DNA of 64,000 nt, from positions 992,001 to 1,056,000 of the forward strand of contig NC_014002.1 in NCBI RefSeq assembly GCF_000025865.1. Direction: 5' to 3'. Positions 57,140 through 64,000 of this stretch are shown here, piece by piece. Source of the stretch: Methanohalophilus mahii DSM 5219. Lineage in GTDB: Archaea > Halobacteriota > Methanosarcinia > Methanosarcinales > Methanosarcinaceae. The notes below the pieces were generated by a model. The model made no database searches. It worked only from the letters and a program-made list of their open reading frames with translations, and was not told where the DNA came from. Position 1 is the stretch's first letter; the number at the start of each line of letters is the position of its first letter. The translations under genes were made by a program, and so were the position numbers.

Positions 57140-59032
57140 TTAACCGGGCACGGAGTCGGGAAGTTCCAGATCAACTTTCATATCTGTCAGCTCCTTGAGT
57201 TTTTCCCGCATTCCTTCCTTTTTGGAGCCCACAAGACTGTGCTCTATAACTTCGGATATTGTTTTGACAGGAATTATTTCGACCTGATCCTTGTAAGCTT
57301 CTTCAATCAATACATCATCCTTGTTTGTCCAGGGTATAATAACTTTTTTAATTCCACCCTGGGCTGCGGCTTCGATCTTGTAGGTTACACCGCCAACCGG
57401 CAATACGTCACCTCTTACAGACAAAGAACCGGTCATAGCCACACTCTGATCAACAGGTATGCCTTCAAGTGCCGAAATTACGGCAGTTGCAATGGATACA
57501 GAAGCACTGTCTCCCTCAACTCCTTCATAGGTACCGACAAACTGGATATGAATATCCCTATTCATTATGTTCTCGCCTGTTACCTTCTTGATAACTGCTG
57601 ACACATTAAGAACCGCTTCCTTGGCAATATCCTTGAGCATACCGGTGGCAATTACTTTGCCTTCAGCATGTGATTGAGGAGGAGTTACTTCTGCCATTAT
57701 AGGCAAGACGATTCCAGAATCTCCGCCCATTACAGCAAGCCCATTGACCTTACCGACAGCAGCACCTTTCCTGGAAAACAACTGGTAATCTTTTCTTCTT
57801 TCAAGATAGCTGTCAGCAAGCTGTTGTTCTATGGAGCGTGCCATGTTCTTGGCTGCAAGTACATGTTTTGCAGAGGTAATCTTTGCACTCTCAGCATGTG
57901 CAATATCTCCTGCTACCCTCACAAGTCCTCCAAGATCACGCAATTTCAAAGTTAGATGGCCTTTTCTTCCGGCCCGTCTGCGTGCTTCCTGTACGATTTC
58001 ATCAACTGCGGACTGATCAAAATCAGGTATATGTCCATCCCGCTTAACTTCCTGTGCCACGAACCGAACAAGATACTTGCGGTTATCAGCAGTGTCTTCC
58101 ATGGATTCACGCATGTAGAGCTCATATCCATAACCCTTTATACGTGACCTGAGTGCAGGATGCATTTTTTCCACAGCATCCAGATTACCTGCAGATACCA
58201 TTATAAAGTCACAGGGAACAGGTTCTGTTTTCACAAGGGCACCGGAACTGCGTTCTGACTGACCTGTAATCGGATATTCTTTCTCCTGTATTGCCGTAAG
58301 CAGGCTCTGCTGGGATTCAATTCTGAGAGTGTTGATCTCATCAATGAATAGTACACCCTTGTGGGATTTGTGAATGTCTCCACTCTCTACCCTGTCATGG
58401 GAAGGAGTTTCCAGACCTCCTGACTGGAATGGGTCATGCCTGACGTCTCCGAGAAGGGCCCCTGCATGGGTACCGGTAGCATCAATATAAGGAGCATTGT
58501 CCTGTTCGTAATTTGAAACCAGCAGTTTTGGGACCATCATTTCTTCTTTTGGCATAAAGTTCTTTGCAAGAATCAGCATCATTATAGCTGCAATGATACC
58601 CCAGAGAAGTTGACCCACATAGAAAGAATACATCACAATACCAAAAATAAGGAACATCATCAACATATTCCTTGATTGGGATTTCTTTCTGGCCTCCATT
58701 TTATGAGCCATAACAATCTCCCTGCCCTTTCCGGCAGGAACAGTACGAATACGTGGATTGTTGTTGTCTTCAACGTTGGGATATGCAAGGATATCCTGCA
58801 GTTCCTCCTTTGGAAGCAATTCTGCCATTGCCTTTGCAAGCATGGATTTGCCGGTACCTGGAGTACCGATCATCATAACATGTCTTCGCTGGCTTGCAGC
58901 TTTTTTGACAACCTCCACTGCATGCTCCTGACCAATGATCTGATCGATCAATAGTTTAGGCACTTCGATGGAACTGGTGGTGTCAAATGATTCTTCCAAT
59001 TCCTCATCTTTAGAAGCCATTTCTTCCGCCAT
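57140..59032 (-). CDS. lonB: Archaeal membrane-bound ATP-dependent protease LonB
   Basis: A 630-residue quality-control protease. Walker A is MIGTPGTGKSMLAKA (about residue 55). It carries an archaeal insertion of two transmembrane helices (about 118-160; MFLIFGIVMYSFYV), Walker B GVLFIDEINTL, sensor and helical AAA parts, and a C-terminal Ser-Lys protease domain. The catalytic Ser is in GDSASVSIATA (about residue 508) and the Lys in TYKIEAAAQGG (about 552). Membrane anchoring by the ATPase insertion is the archaeal hallmark. It is the first gene of the unit with tldD and tldE. Confidence 0.96.
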   Translation of the reverse strand: MAEEMASKDEELEESFDTTSSIEVPKLLIDQIIGQEHAVEVVKKAASQRRHVMMIGTPGTGKSMLAKAMAELLPKEELQDILAYPNVEDNNNPRIRTVPAGKGREIVMAHKMEARKKSQSRNMLMMFLIFGIVMYSFYVGQLLWGIIAAIMMLILAKNFMPKEEMMVPKLLVSNYEQDNAPYIDATGTHAGALLGDVRHDPFQSGGLETPSHDRVESGDIHKSHKGVLFIDEINTLRIESQQSLLTAIQEKEYPITGQSERSSGALVKTEPVPCDFIMVSAGNLDAVEKMHPALRSRIKGYGYELYMRESMEDTADNRKYLVRFVAQEVKRDGHIPDFDQSAVDEIVQEARRRAGRKGHLTLKLRDLGGLVRVAGDIAHAESAKITSAKHVLAAKNMARSIEQQLADSYLERRKDYQLFSRKGAAVGKVNGLAVMGGDSGIVLPIMAEVTPPQSHAEGKVIATGMLKDIAKEAVLNVSAVIKKVTGENIMNRDIHIQFVGTYEGVEGDSASVSIATAVISALEGIPVDQSVAMTGSLSVRGDVLPVGGVTYKIEAAAQGGIKKVIIPWTNKDDVLIEEAYKDQVEIIPVKTISEVIEHSLVGSKKEGMREKLKELTDMKVDLELPDSVPG

Positions 59033-59320
59033 AGTTTACTCACGTTTAAATCAATATTAAAAGTTCACAATCTCTAGAGTCTATCAAAAGTATATAATCA
59101 ATGTATTGGCATGATGCATGAAGTAAACTCATTTCTGATAAATATATTTAACCGTTCAACTTGTCCTTTTCGGGAAAAATTGCATTGCATATTGTGACAA
59201 TAATGTTTGTTTATTTCCAAGTCCATAACATAATTACAGTGAACATAAAGTACAATAAATTTGTTAAAAGGAAGAAACATTCTATATATAAAGACTTGTA
59301 TAGTAATCAGCGGTGTACCA

Positions 59321-60034
59321 ATGGAAAGGCTATCTACAGGAATTCAGGGTCTTGACAAAAAGATTGGTGATGGATACCCGGGGAAAAAAGGAATTCTTAT
59401 CACCGGTGCTCCCGGATCAGGTAAAACGATTTTTGCAATGCACGCAATAAACCAGGCATGTACAGATGGGAAAAAATCTGTAATAATGGCAACAGAAGAG
59501 ACCGAAGAAGATATTACCCAACAGGCCAAAATGTTTGATTTTCCTTTTGACAAATATATAGAAAGCGGTTTACTTGAAGTTGTAAAAATCCTGGAAATGA
59601 GAAGCCGTAGCGTAACTAAAGCTGCTGAAATGATAGATGGATTGAGTTTAAAAGAGGTTGACATCATAAGCCTGCCTGAACTGATACCTTATGATGCCGA
59701 AGTAATCGTAATAGACAATATCGGAGTTTTCGCAATTGGTTTAACACCGCGTGAATTTCGTGATCAGTTTGATACACTGAATCTTTTACTTTCACAAAAA
59801 GATGTGACAACACTTTTTGTAATGGATGAGGCTGCCCACCAGATGACCCGTGGGGTTGCAGATTACTCGACCTTTGGCAATATCGATTTATTGGTAAAAG
59901 AAAATCCATATACAGGAAAAATGGAACGTTTTGTTTTCATACCAAAGATGAGAAATACACCCATTTCACTTGACCCCATCCCGTTTGATATTACATCTAA
60001 AGGCATAGATATAAAGGGTAGGAAAGATAATTGA
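59321..60034 (+). CDS. KaiC/RadA-like signalling ATPase
   Basis: A 237-residue RecA-superfamily ATPase of the single-domain KaiC type. It starts MERLSTGIQGLDKKIGDGYP, then Walker A TGAPGSGKTIFAMHA (about residues 29-36), catalytic Glu pair ATEETEED, and Walker B EVIVIDNIGVFA. These small archaeal KaiC homologues usually work with two-component proteins. A receiver-MetOD1 protein is encoded 57 nt downstream, which supports a signalling role. The ATG at 59321 follows a TATA element around 59283-59290 by about 30 bp, so the message may be nearly leaderless. The 288 bp upstream hold no other gene. Confidence 0.82.
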   Translation: MERLSTGIQGLDKKIGDGYPGKKGILITGAPGSGKTIFAMHAINQACTDGKKSVIMATEETEEDITQQAKMFDFPFDKYIESGLLEVVKILEMRSRSVTKAAEMIDGLSLKEVDIISLPELIPYDAEVIVIDNIGVFAIGLTPREFRDQFDTLNLLLSQKDVTTLFVMDEAAHQMTRGVADYSTFGNIDLLVKENPYTGKMERFVFIPKMRNTPISLDPIPFDITSKGIDIKGRKDN

Positions 60035-60091
60035 CAGCACTTTTTTTAAAAAGACTTATTAATCAAGTATCCCAACCATAACATAGAAAAT

Positions 60092-60949
60092 ATGGAAAGC
60101 GAAATCCCACCCAAAATACTCATCGTAGATGATGAACCACAAAATCTGGATCTAATGGAAGCATACCTTTCCCACTTATATGAAATTACGCTGGCTGAAA
60201 GTGGAGAGGAATGCCTCCAAAAAGTGGAAGAAAAAGACATAGATCTTATTCTTCTTGACATTATGATGCCGGGTATGAGTGGCTATGATGTTGCTAAAAC
60301 TTTAAAGGAATCAGAAAGTACACGCCATATCCCGATCATTATGGTAACCGCACTATCTGAAAAAGAGGATCGCATTAAAAGTATTGAAGTTGGTGCCGAT
60401 GATTTTCTTACAAAACCCGTAAACCGTGTGGAACTCCTAACCCGTGTAAAGTCATTGTTGCGCATCAAAAGCCTCCACGATGAGCTGGTGGCTGAAAAAG
60501 AACATCTTAAAATGCAAAACCATATTCGCAGGGTTTTGACCTCAATTATTCCCGCACTACTAAGTAGTGCGCCACCTGAACAGAAGAAAATAATCATTCG
60601 TCAAATGGTTGATATGGTAGAAGATATTGTACGTAGTTCATGCACTGATTGTGAGAAGGAAATTAAAGATTCACAAGATGTAGCCAGAATTTGCTGTGAG
60701 GCCATGAATCAACTGGGAGCCAGTTATTTTGTGGACGGTGACGGTGATCAAAGTGGGTGTTCAACAATAAAAGCACACAAGTGTCCATGGGGAGAAGAAA
60801 GTAAAATAAACCCCATTATGTGCAACCTCACTACCGGTGTATTCTCAAAGATGGTAAACGGAGTCACCGATGGAGAAGTTAACGTCAATAAAACAATGGG
60901 TAATGGGGATGACCACTGTTGTTTTGATATTTGTATAGAAGGAGAATGA
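60092..60949 (+). CDS. Response regulator with methanogen output domain (MetOD1)
   Basis: A 285-residue protein with a receiver domain (VDDEPQNLDLME; phospho-Asp in LILLDIMMPGMSG about residue 54; TALSEKED; Lys in FLTKPVNRVE) and a linker helix. The cysteine-rich C-terminal domain of about 140 residues has SCTDCEKEIKD, ARICCEAMNQLG, KCPWGEESKINPIMCN and GDDHCCFDI. This pattern is the methanogen-specific MetOD1 output domain, which I infer to be a ligand- or redox-responsive module. It is coexpressed with the KaiC-like ATPase. Confidence 0.85.
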   Translation: MESEIPPKILIVDDEPQNLDLMEAYLSHLYEITLAESGEECLQKVEEKDIDLILLDIMMPGMSGYDVAKTLKESESTRHIPIIMVTALSEKEDRIKSIEVGADDFLTKPVNRVELLTRVKSLLRIKSLHDELVAEKEHLKMQNHIRRVLTSIIPALLSSAPPEQKKIIIRQMVDMVEDIVRSSCTDCEKEIKDSQDVARICCEAMNQLGASYFVDGDGDQSGCSTIKAHKCPWGEESKINPIMCNLTTGVFSKMVNGVTDGEVNVNKTMGNGDDHCCFDICIEGE

Positions 60950-60964
60950 GAGTTCATTCTCCTT
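60939..60964. terminator. Perfect 11-bp bidirectional terminator overlapping two stop codons
   Basis: AAGGAGAATGA (60939-60949), loop GAGT, TCATTCTCCTT (60954-60964) form a perfect inverted repeat whose arms contain the stop codons and last codons of the convergent MetOD1 regulator and purE. Both proteins therefore end in Gly-Glu. It is a compact shared terminator. Confidence 0.7.
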
Positions 60965-61346
60965 TGAGTTTCAGGATACGGATTGCCATATGGGCAGCAT
61001 TTGCCCCGTTATCAATACCAACAGCTGCAACCGGTACACCGGGTGGCATCTGTGCTGTGGACAATAATGCATCCAGCCCCCCAAGCTTTGCACCAACAGG
61101 CACCCCGATAACAGGTTTGCCAGTCTTTGATGCTATCACACCGGGAAGTGCGGCTGAAAGTCCGGCTATCGCAATGTAAACGAAAGCATCGTCCTTACCT
61201 ACATATTCTTCCAGTTCATCGGGATTACGGTGGGCAGAAATTACCTGTACATCATAACTGTAATCTGTGTTGTCCAATACATTGGTTACACGATTCGAAA
61301 TCGCCCTGTCCGATTCAGATCCCATAACTATTGCAATATCTACCAT
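60954..61346 (-). CDS. purE: Phosphoribosylaminoimidazole carboxylase/mutase PurE
   Basis: A 130-residue enzyme of purine synthesis that makes CAIR. It has the [10 protein letters not shown] phosphate loop (residues 5-14), [12 protein letters not shown], and [22 protein letters not shown] (in part) with [22 protein letters not shown] (in part). The pattern resembles the CO2-using or mutase form; I cannot settle which from sequence alone. It is the last gene of a leftward unit with chorismate mutase and shikimate kinase. Confidence 0.94.
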   Translation of the reverse strand: MVDIAIVMGSESDRAISNRVTNVLDNTDYSYDVQVISAHRNPDELEEYVGKDDAFVYIAIAGLSAALPGVIASKTGKPVIGVPVGAKLGGLDALLSTAQMPPGVPVAAVGIDNGANAAHMAIRILKLKGE

Positions 61347-61360
61347 TTTTGTACCTCATT

Positions 61361-61645
61361 TTAGGGAAGATTACCTTCGCCGCTTAATTCATGTTGCCTT
61401 TCTATATTCATCTGTATAAGGAGATTGAAAATCTGCTTTACCACAGTGGAGTCTAAACCTTTTTCAATAGCAATAGACACAGCTCTTTCTATCACCACAT
61501 CATTTTGCCTGTTGTCATTGATAGGAAGGTTGGCCTGGTGTTTGTATTTCAAAATATCATCTGCAAATTCAACTCTTTTTGCAATGAGTTCCACCAGTTC
61601 CCTATCAATATTCTCGATCTCCTGTCTTACATTTTCGATTGTCAT
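61361..61645 (-). CDS. Chorismate mutase (AroQ class)
   Basis: A 94-residue all-helical chorismate mutase. It has MTIENVRQEIENIDRELVELIAKR (in part), the catalytic Arg in the first helix region, LKYKHQANLPINDNRQNDVVIERA (in part; Lys and Arg of the active site) and a final helix VVKQIFNLLIQMNIERQ. It channels chorismate to prephenate for the dehydratase at 513-1349. The ATG at 61645 is chosen over a TTG 9 nt upstream. It is between shikimate kinase and purE. Confidence 0.93.
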   Translation of the reverse strand: MTIENVRQEIENIDRELVELIAKRVEFADDILKYKHQANLPINDNRQNDVVIERAVSIAIEKGLDSTVVKQIFNLLIQMNIERQHELSGEGNLP

Positions 61646-61666
61646 AAAAACCAACAGTTCCCTGGT

Positions 61667-62524
61667 TTAAATTGCTCCCTCATTATTGATCTTCGTCCTT
61701 ATCAGCTTTCCGCCTGTACCACCCTTTTCCCAGGCCTTTGCAACTTTGTCCAGAACGGAGCTATCTCCCATTGCCACATATGCAGGACCGGTACCAGAAA
61801 GGGTGACGCCTTCAATACCACTTTCAAGGGCTATCATCATTGGTTCGGTATCAAAACCCAAAGCACCACAATAAAGAAAACCATTTAATGTCATTGCTTT
61901 CTCAAATTCCCGATGGATAACAAGGTCATAAGCCATGTCTATCCAGGGTCCAATTAATTTTGATCTTGCTACATCAGTATCCGAACTATATGCCTTTTGA
62001 GGAGGAACAAAAACAAGTACTTCACTATCTTTCTTGATACGTTTAAAAAGGATATCTTCCCTGTTATCAGTTACTACCACACCACCAAAAAAAGATGCAC
62101 AGGCATCATCGAAAGCCCCCGTGATTGTCACTCCGGATTTTTTGGCAGCTTCGACTCCCAATTTCACCATATCCAGAGGTTCCATTGATTCTTTTATGGC
62201 ATCCAGAGTAGCAATAATAACAGCATTCGCCGCAGCACTGCTACTTTTTAGCCCGCTTGCATGAGGGATTTCACTTCTTGTATGTACCGTACCCTGCATT
62301 TTCAAATTAAAAAGATCGAGAGTTATGCCAACTGCATTCTCGATCAGCGTGGTATCCATATCCTCATTTTCTTCAATGCTGCCTTCTATAGGACCATCGC
62401 CCTGTGATAATTCAACCCTGGCAAAAGTCTTGAGGTCCAATCCAAAAGCTGCACCTTTCCAGGTAGAAATTGCATTGAGGATGGTGCCTGCACCCAAAGC
62501 TTGCCCATATCCTGTTACAGTCAT
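61667..62524 (-). CDS. aroK: Shikimate kinase, archaeal GHMP type
   Basis: The archaeal (GHMP superfamily) shikimate kinase, 285 residues. It starts with MTVTGYGQALGAGTILNAI, carries the GHMP ATP loop PHASGLKSSSAAANA (about residues 83-97) and ends with the SGTGPAYVAMGD motif. It phosphorylates shikimate in the aromatic pathway and is followed by chorismate mutase with a 21-nt gap. Its presence makes the bacterial-type AroK-like gene at 20824 redundant for this step. Confidence 0.95.
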   Translation of the reverse strand: MTVTGYGQALGAGTILNAISTWKGAAFGLDLKTFARVELSQGDGPIEGSIEENEDMDTTLIENAVGITLDLFNLKMQGTVHTRSEIPHASGLKSSSAAANAVIIATLDAIKESMEPLDMVKLGVEAAKKSGVTITGAFDDACASFFGGVVVTDNREDILFKRIKKDSEVLVFVPPQKAYSSDTDVARSKLIGPWIDMAYDLVIHREFEKAMTLNGFLYCGALGFDTEPMMIALESGIEGVTLSGTGPAYVAMGDSSVLDKVAKAWEKGGTGGKLIRTKINNEGAI

Positions 62525-62542
62525 GAAAAATCTCTCCTTATC

Positions 62543-63088
62543 TCAGAGTTGCTGTTCAAACATTTCTTTAAGCTTACTTATATCAGCAATAACCGATTCC
62601 CGTTCTAATTCAACGGGATTTTGCTCCCTGCTGTATTTATCCGTCAACTTGTCAATAAAATCAAGTTCAACATGAGCAGAAGTAAATTCCGGACGGTATG
62701 AAGACAAATCTTCAAGCGGTATTACTGCAACACTGCCCTTTGTAGTCTTTGCTTCCAATCCTTTAACTACAAGTGAATAATTGAATTCCAGGAAACCATA
62801 TGTACGAGCCAGGTTCCTGGAGGTATCCTGAACCTGTTGTGCCCGTTTTGCATTCATACGCCGATAGGCAGCAGTTGAATCTTTATATTCCAGAAAACAG
62901 ACCCTGTTTTCTCTCCACCAGACAGCATCATATTCTGCAAGAGTGGATGAATTGCGGGAAGCCAGAACATTGAACAATACACCATTTACATCCGAAATGT
63001 CCAGATTTTGTCGAAAATCATATTCAGATTCTACAATATCGGGCCTGGTGCGCAGGCTGTAAGGCTCTTGTTTTCTAAATTCCAGCAT
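62543..63088 (-). CDS. Hypothetical protein with possible PD-(D/E)XK-like core
   Basis: A 181-residue protein I do not recognise by name. Its centre has LAEYDAVWWRENRVCFLEYKDS. An acidic residue, an Asp at the end of a strand, and ExK in the next strand are spaced like the core of PD-(D/E)XK nucleases. The rest is alpha/beta with charged ends. It precedes shikimate kinase by 18 nt in the same unit. Function unproven; the nuclease suggestion is weak. Confidence 0.6.
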   Translation of the reverse strand: MLEFRKQEPYSLRTRPDIVESEYDFRQNLDISDVNGVLFNVLASRNSSTLAEYDAVWWRENRVCFLEYKDSTAAYRRMNAKRAQQVQDTSRNLARTYGFLEFNYSLVVKGLEAKTTKGSVAVIPLEDLSSYRPEFTSAHVELDFIDKLTDKYSREQNPVELERESVIADISKLKEMFEQQL

Positions 63089-63146
63089 AGATGGAAATAA
63101 AGCTACCTTTTATTTAAAATTGACCAAGGAAGAGAAAAAAGGGAAA

Positions 63147-64000
63147 TTATCTCCTTATATCCTTCTTCCCCATTTTGATATCTCCGACACCCAGGAAAGT
63201 AAACCTTGTTTCCATTGGAACACCGACCCCATGCACCTGAACATCCTTGCGGTCAACATCTATAGTAATTTCACCCTCGTCCAGTTCGGCTTCATGCATA
63301 TAATCCATTATCAGTCTATGACCGATCTCTCTGGCAGCCTCCACAGCCTCTTCATGGGACTTGAAAGTTTCATTTCCGCCGGGATAGAACATTGATACTG
63401 AAGAAGGACGCAGATTATATTTGGATTCGCCAAAATTCGGACGAATCAGAACTTCGATACGCTTTATTCCCTTACCTGCAAGCGCCCCTACAGCATTGCC
63501 CACCTCGGCATATTCAGGCAGGATTATTTCTGCATCTACTAACCTTTGTATATCATTTACATAGGCCTGTACGGGACCTCCAAGCAGCACCACGGGAACA
63601 TCCACATGAAATCCGCCATAATGATTGCCACGGACAACTTTATTGATCTGTGAATCCTCGAGATCATGGAAGACATAGGAAAGAAGGTTCTGTGCCATGT
63701 TCTTTGCAACTTCATCCTTAACTTTACCGGCGATTTCATCGGCATCCAGGTCTGCAAAATATCCAAGTATTTCTGCACCTACTCTTGATGCTTCAATGTC
63801 CCACTCATCATATTCCCCAAGAACATGAAGGGCGTCCGTTGGAGTAAAACCTATAGCCTGTACCAGACGTTTCTGGATCAGGCTTGCCATGACCATAGGC
63901 GATGGCAGTGCCTTGCTGTCCCAGTAGATTTCACTCACTGTCAGGGGTTCATCCTTTATTCGAGAAAGAAGATCTTCTTCACGATCTGTAAGTTCAATGG
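63147..64000 (-). CDS. HyuA-like hydantoinase/oxoprolinase protein, N-terminus outside window
   Basis: The C-terminal part (about 284 residues) of a close paralogue of the protein at 17182-19107. The frame runs open to the window edge, so the real start lies beyond 64000. A GTG at 63938 is internal. It keeps the same features: IELTDREEDLL, the winged-helix-like segment ending GFTPTDALHVLGEYDEWDIEASRVGA (in part), VPVVLLGGPVQAYV, EYAEVGNAVGALAGKGIKR (in part) and a C-terminus ending METRFTFLGVGDIKMGKKDIRR (in part). Substrate unknown. Confidence 0.85.
   Translation of the reverse strand, partial: IELTDREEDLLSRIKDEPLTVSEIYWDSKALPSPMVMASLIQKRLVQAIGFTPTDALHVLGEYDEWDIEASRVGAEILGYFADLDADEIAGKVKDEVAKNMAQNLLSYVFHDLEDSQINKVVRGNHYGGFHVDVPVVLLGGPVQAYVNDIQRLVDAEIILPEYAEVGNAVGALAGKGIKRIEVLIRPNFGESKYNLRPSSVSMFYPGGNETFKSHEEAVEAAREIGHRLIMDYMHEAELDEGEITIDVDRKDVQVHGVGVPMETRFTFLGVGDIKMGKKDIRR

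Noticed and set aside
1-64000. CRISPR arrays, insertion sequences, rRNA genes
   Set aside because: No regularly spaced repeats, no transposase motifs and no rRNA-like stretches were noticed on reading both strands.

Overview
The window comes from a methylotrophic methanogenic archaeon of the Methanosarcinaceae type. The evidence is a complete methanol:coenzyme M methyltransferase system (mtaA and two mtaCB pairs), a corrinoid-activation protein, archaeal LonB, archaeal GHMP-type shikimate kinase, a methanogen output-domain response regulator, A/T-rich TATA promoters and GGAGG/GGTGA ribosome binding sites. I cannot name the species from the sequence.

Layout. 1-2.9 kb (minus): a membrane protein that runs off the left edge, prephenate dehydratase, and a secreted alkaline-phosphatase-superfamily lipoprotein. 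3.2-15.5 kb (plus): the methanol block, mtaA - RamA-like activase - CobW GTPase - structured RNA - PAS/GAF sensor - mtaC1B1 - long promoter region - mtaC2B2. 15.6-20.7 kb: acetate-type transporter, degenerate CDF protein, HyuA-like protein, MFS transporter and a small protein. 20.8-25.1 kb: AroK-like kinase, UPF0210/ACT pair, small DUFs, MsrA and an Hsp20-like protein. 25.1-26.8 kb: a decayed gene-poor stretch with an ABC ATPase pseudogene. 26.8-29.6 kb: zinc-ribbon protein, two small winged-helix proteins, tRNA-Gln(CUG) and a histidine kinase. 29.7-38.1 kb: PEP synthase, a CocE-type hydrolase plus ATP-grasp pair, and a minimal SufC-SufBD pair. 38.1-43.1 kb: flavoprotein, quinolinate synthase, and copper handling (HMA chaperone, three-HMA CopA). 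43.3-49.2 kb: XRE-cupin regulator, acyl-CoA synthetase and 2-oxoacid:ferredoxin oxidoreductase operon. 49.2-53.5 kb: gene remnants and a large surface subtilase. 53.5-64 kb: response regulators, TldE/TldD, LonB, KaiC-like ATPase, PurE, chorismate mutase, shikimate kinase, a nuclease-like protein and a second HyuA-like gene cut by the right edge.

Main observation. Three otherwise intact genes carry one internal in-frame TAG: the acyl-CoA synthetase (45363-45365), the MFS transporter (19431-19433) and the phosphatase-like lipoprotein (2839-2841). None of the roughly 50 other intact genes whose stop I checked ends in TAG; all use TAA or TGA. A genuine pseudogene in the same window shows frameshifts and TAA/TGA stops instead. 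The simplest reading is that UAG is a sense codon, most likely pyrrolysine, in ordinary metabolic and transport genes and not only in methylamine methyltransferases. Conventional gene calling would truncate all three.

A second observation is a shared leader architecture in front of mtaA and mtaC2 (TATA, a perfect hairpin, then GATTGGAGT). The same nonamer also lies inside a strongly paired RNA structure downstream of the CobW gene. This suggests RNA-level or operator-level control of the methanol genes.
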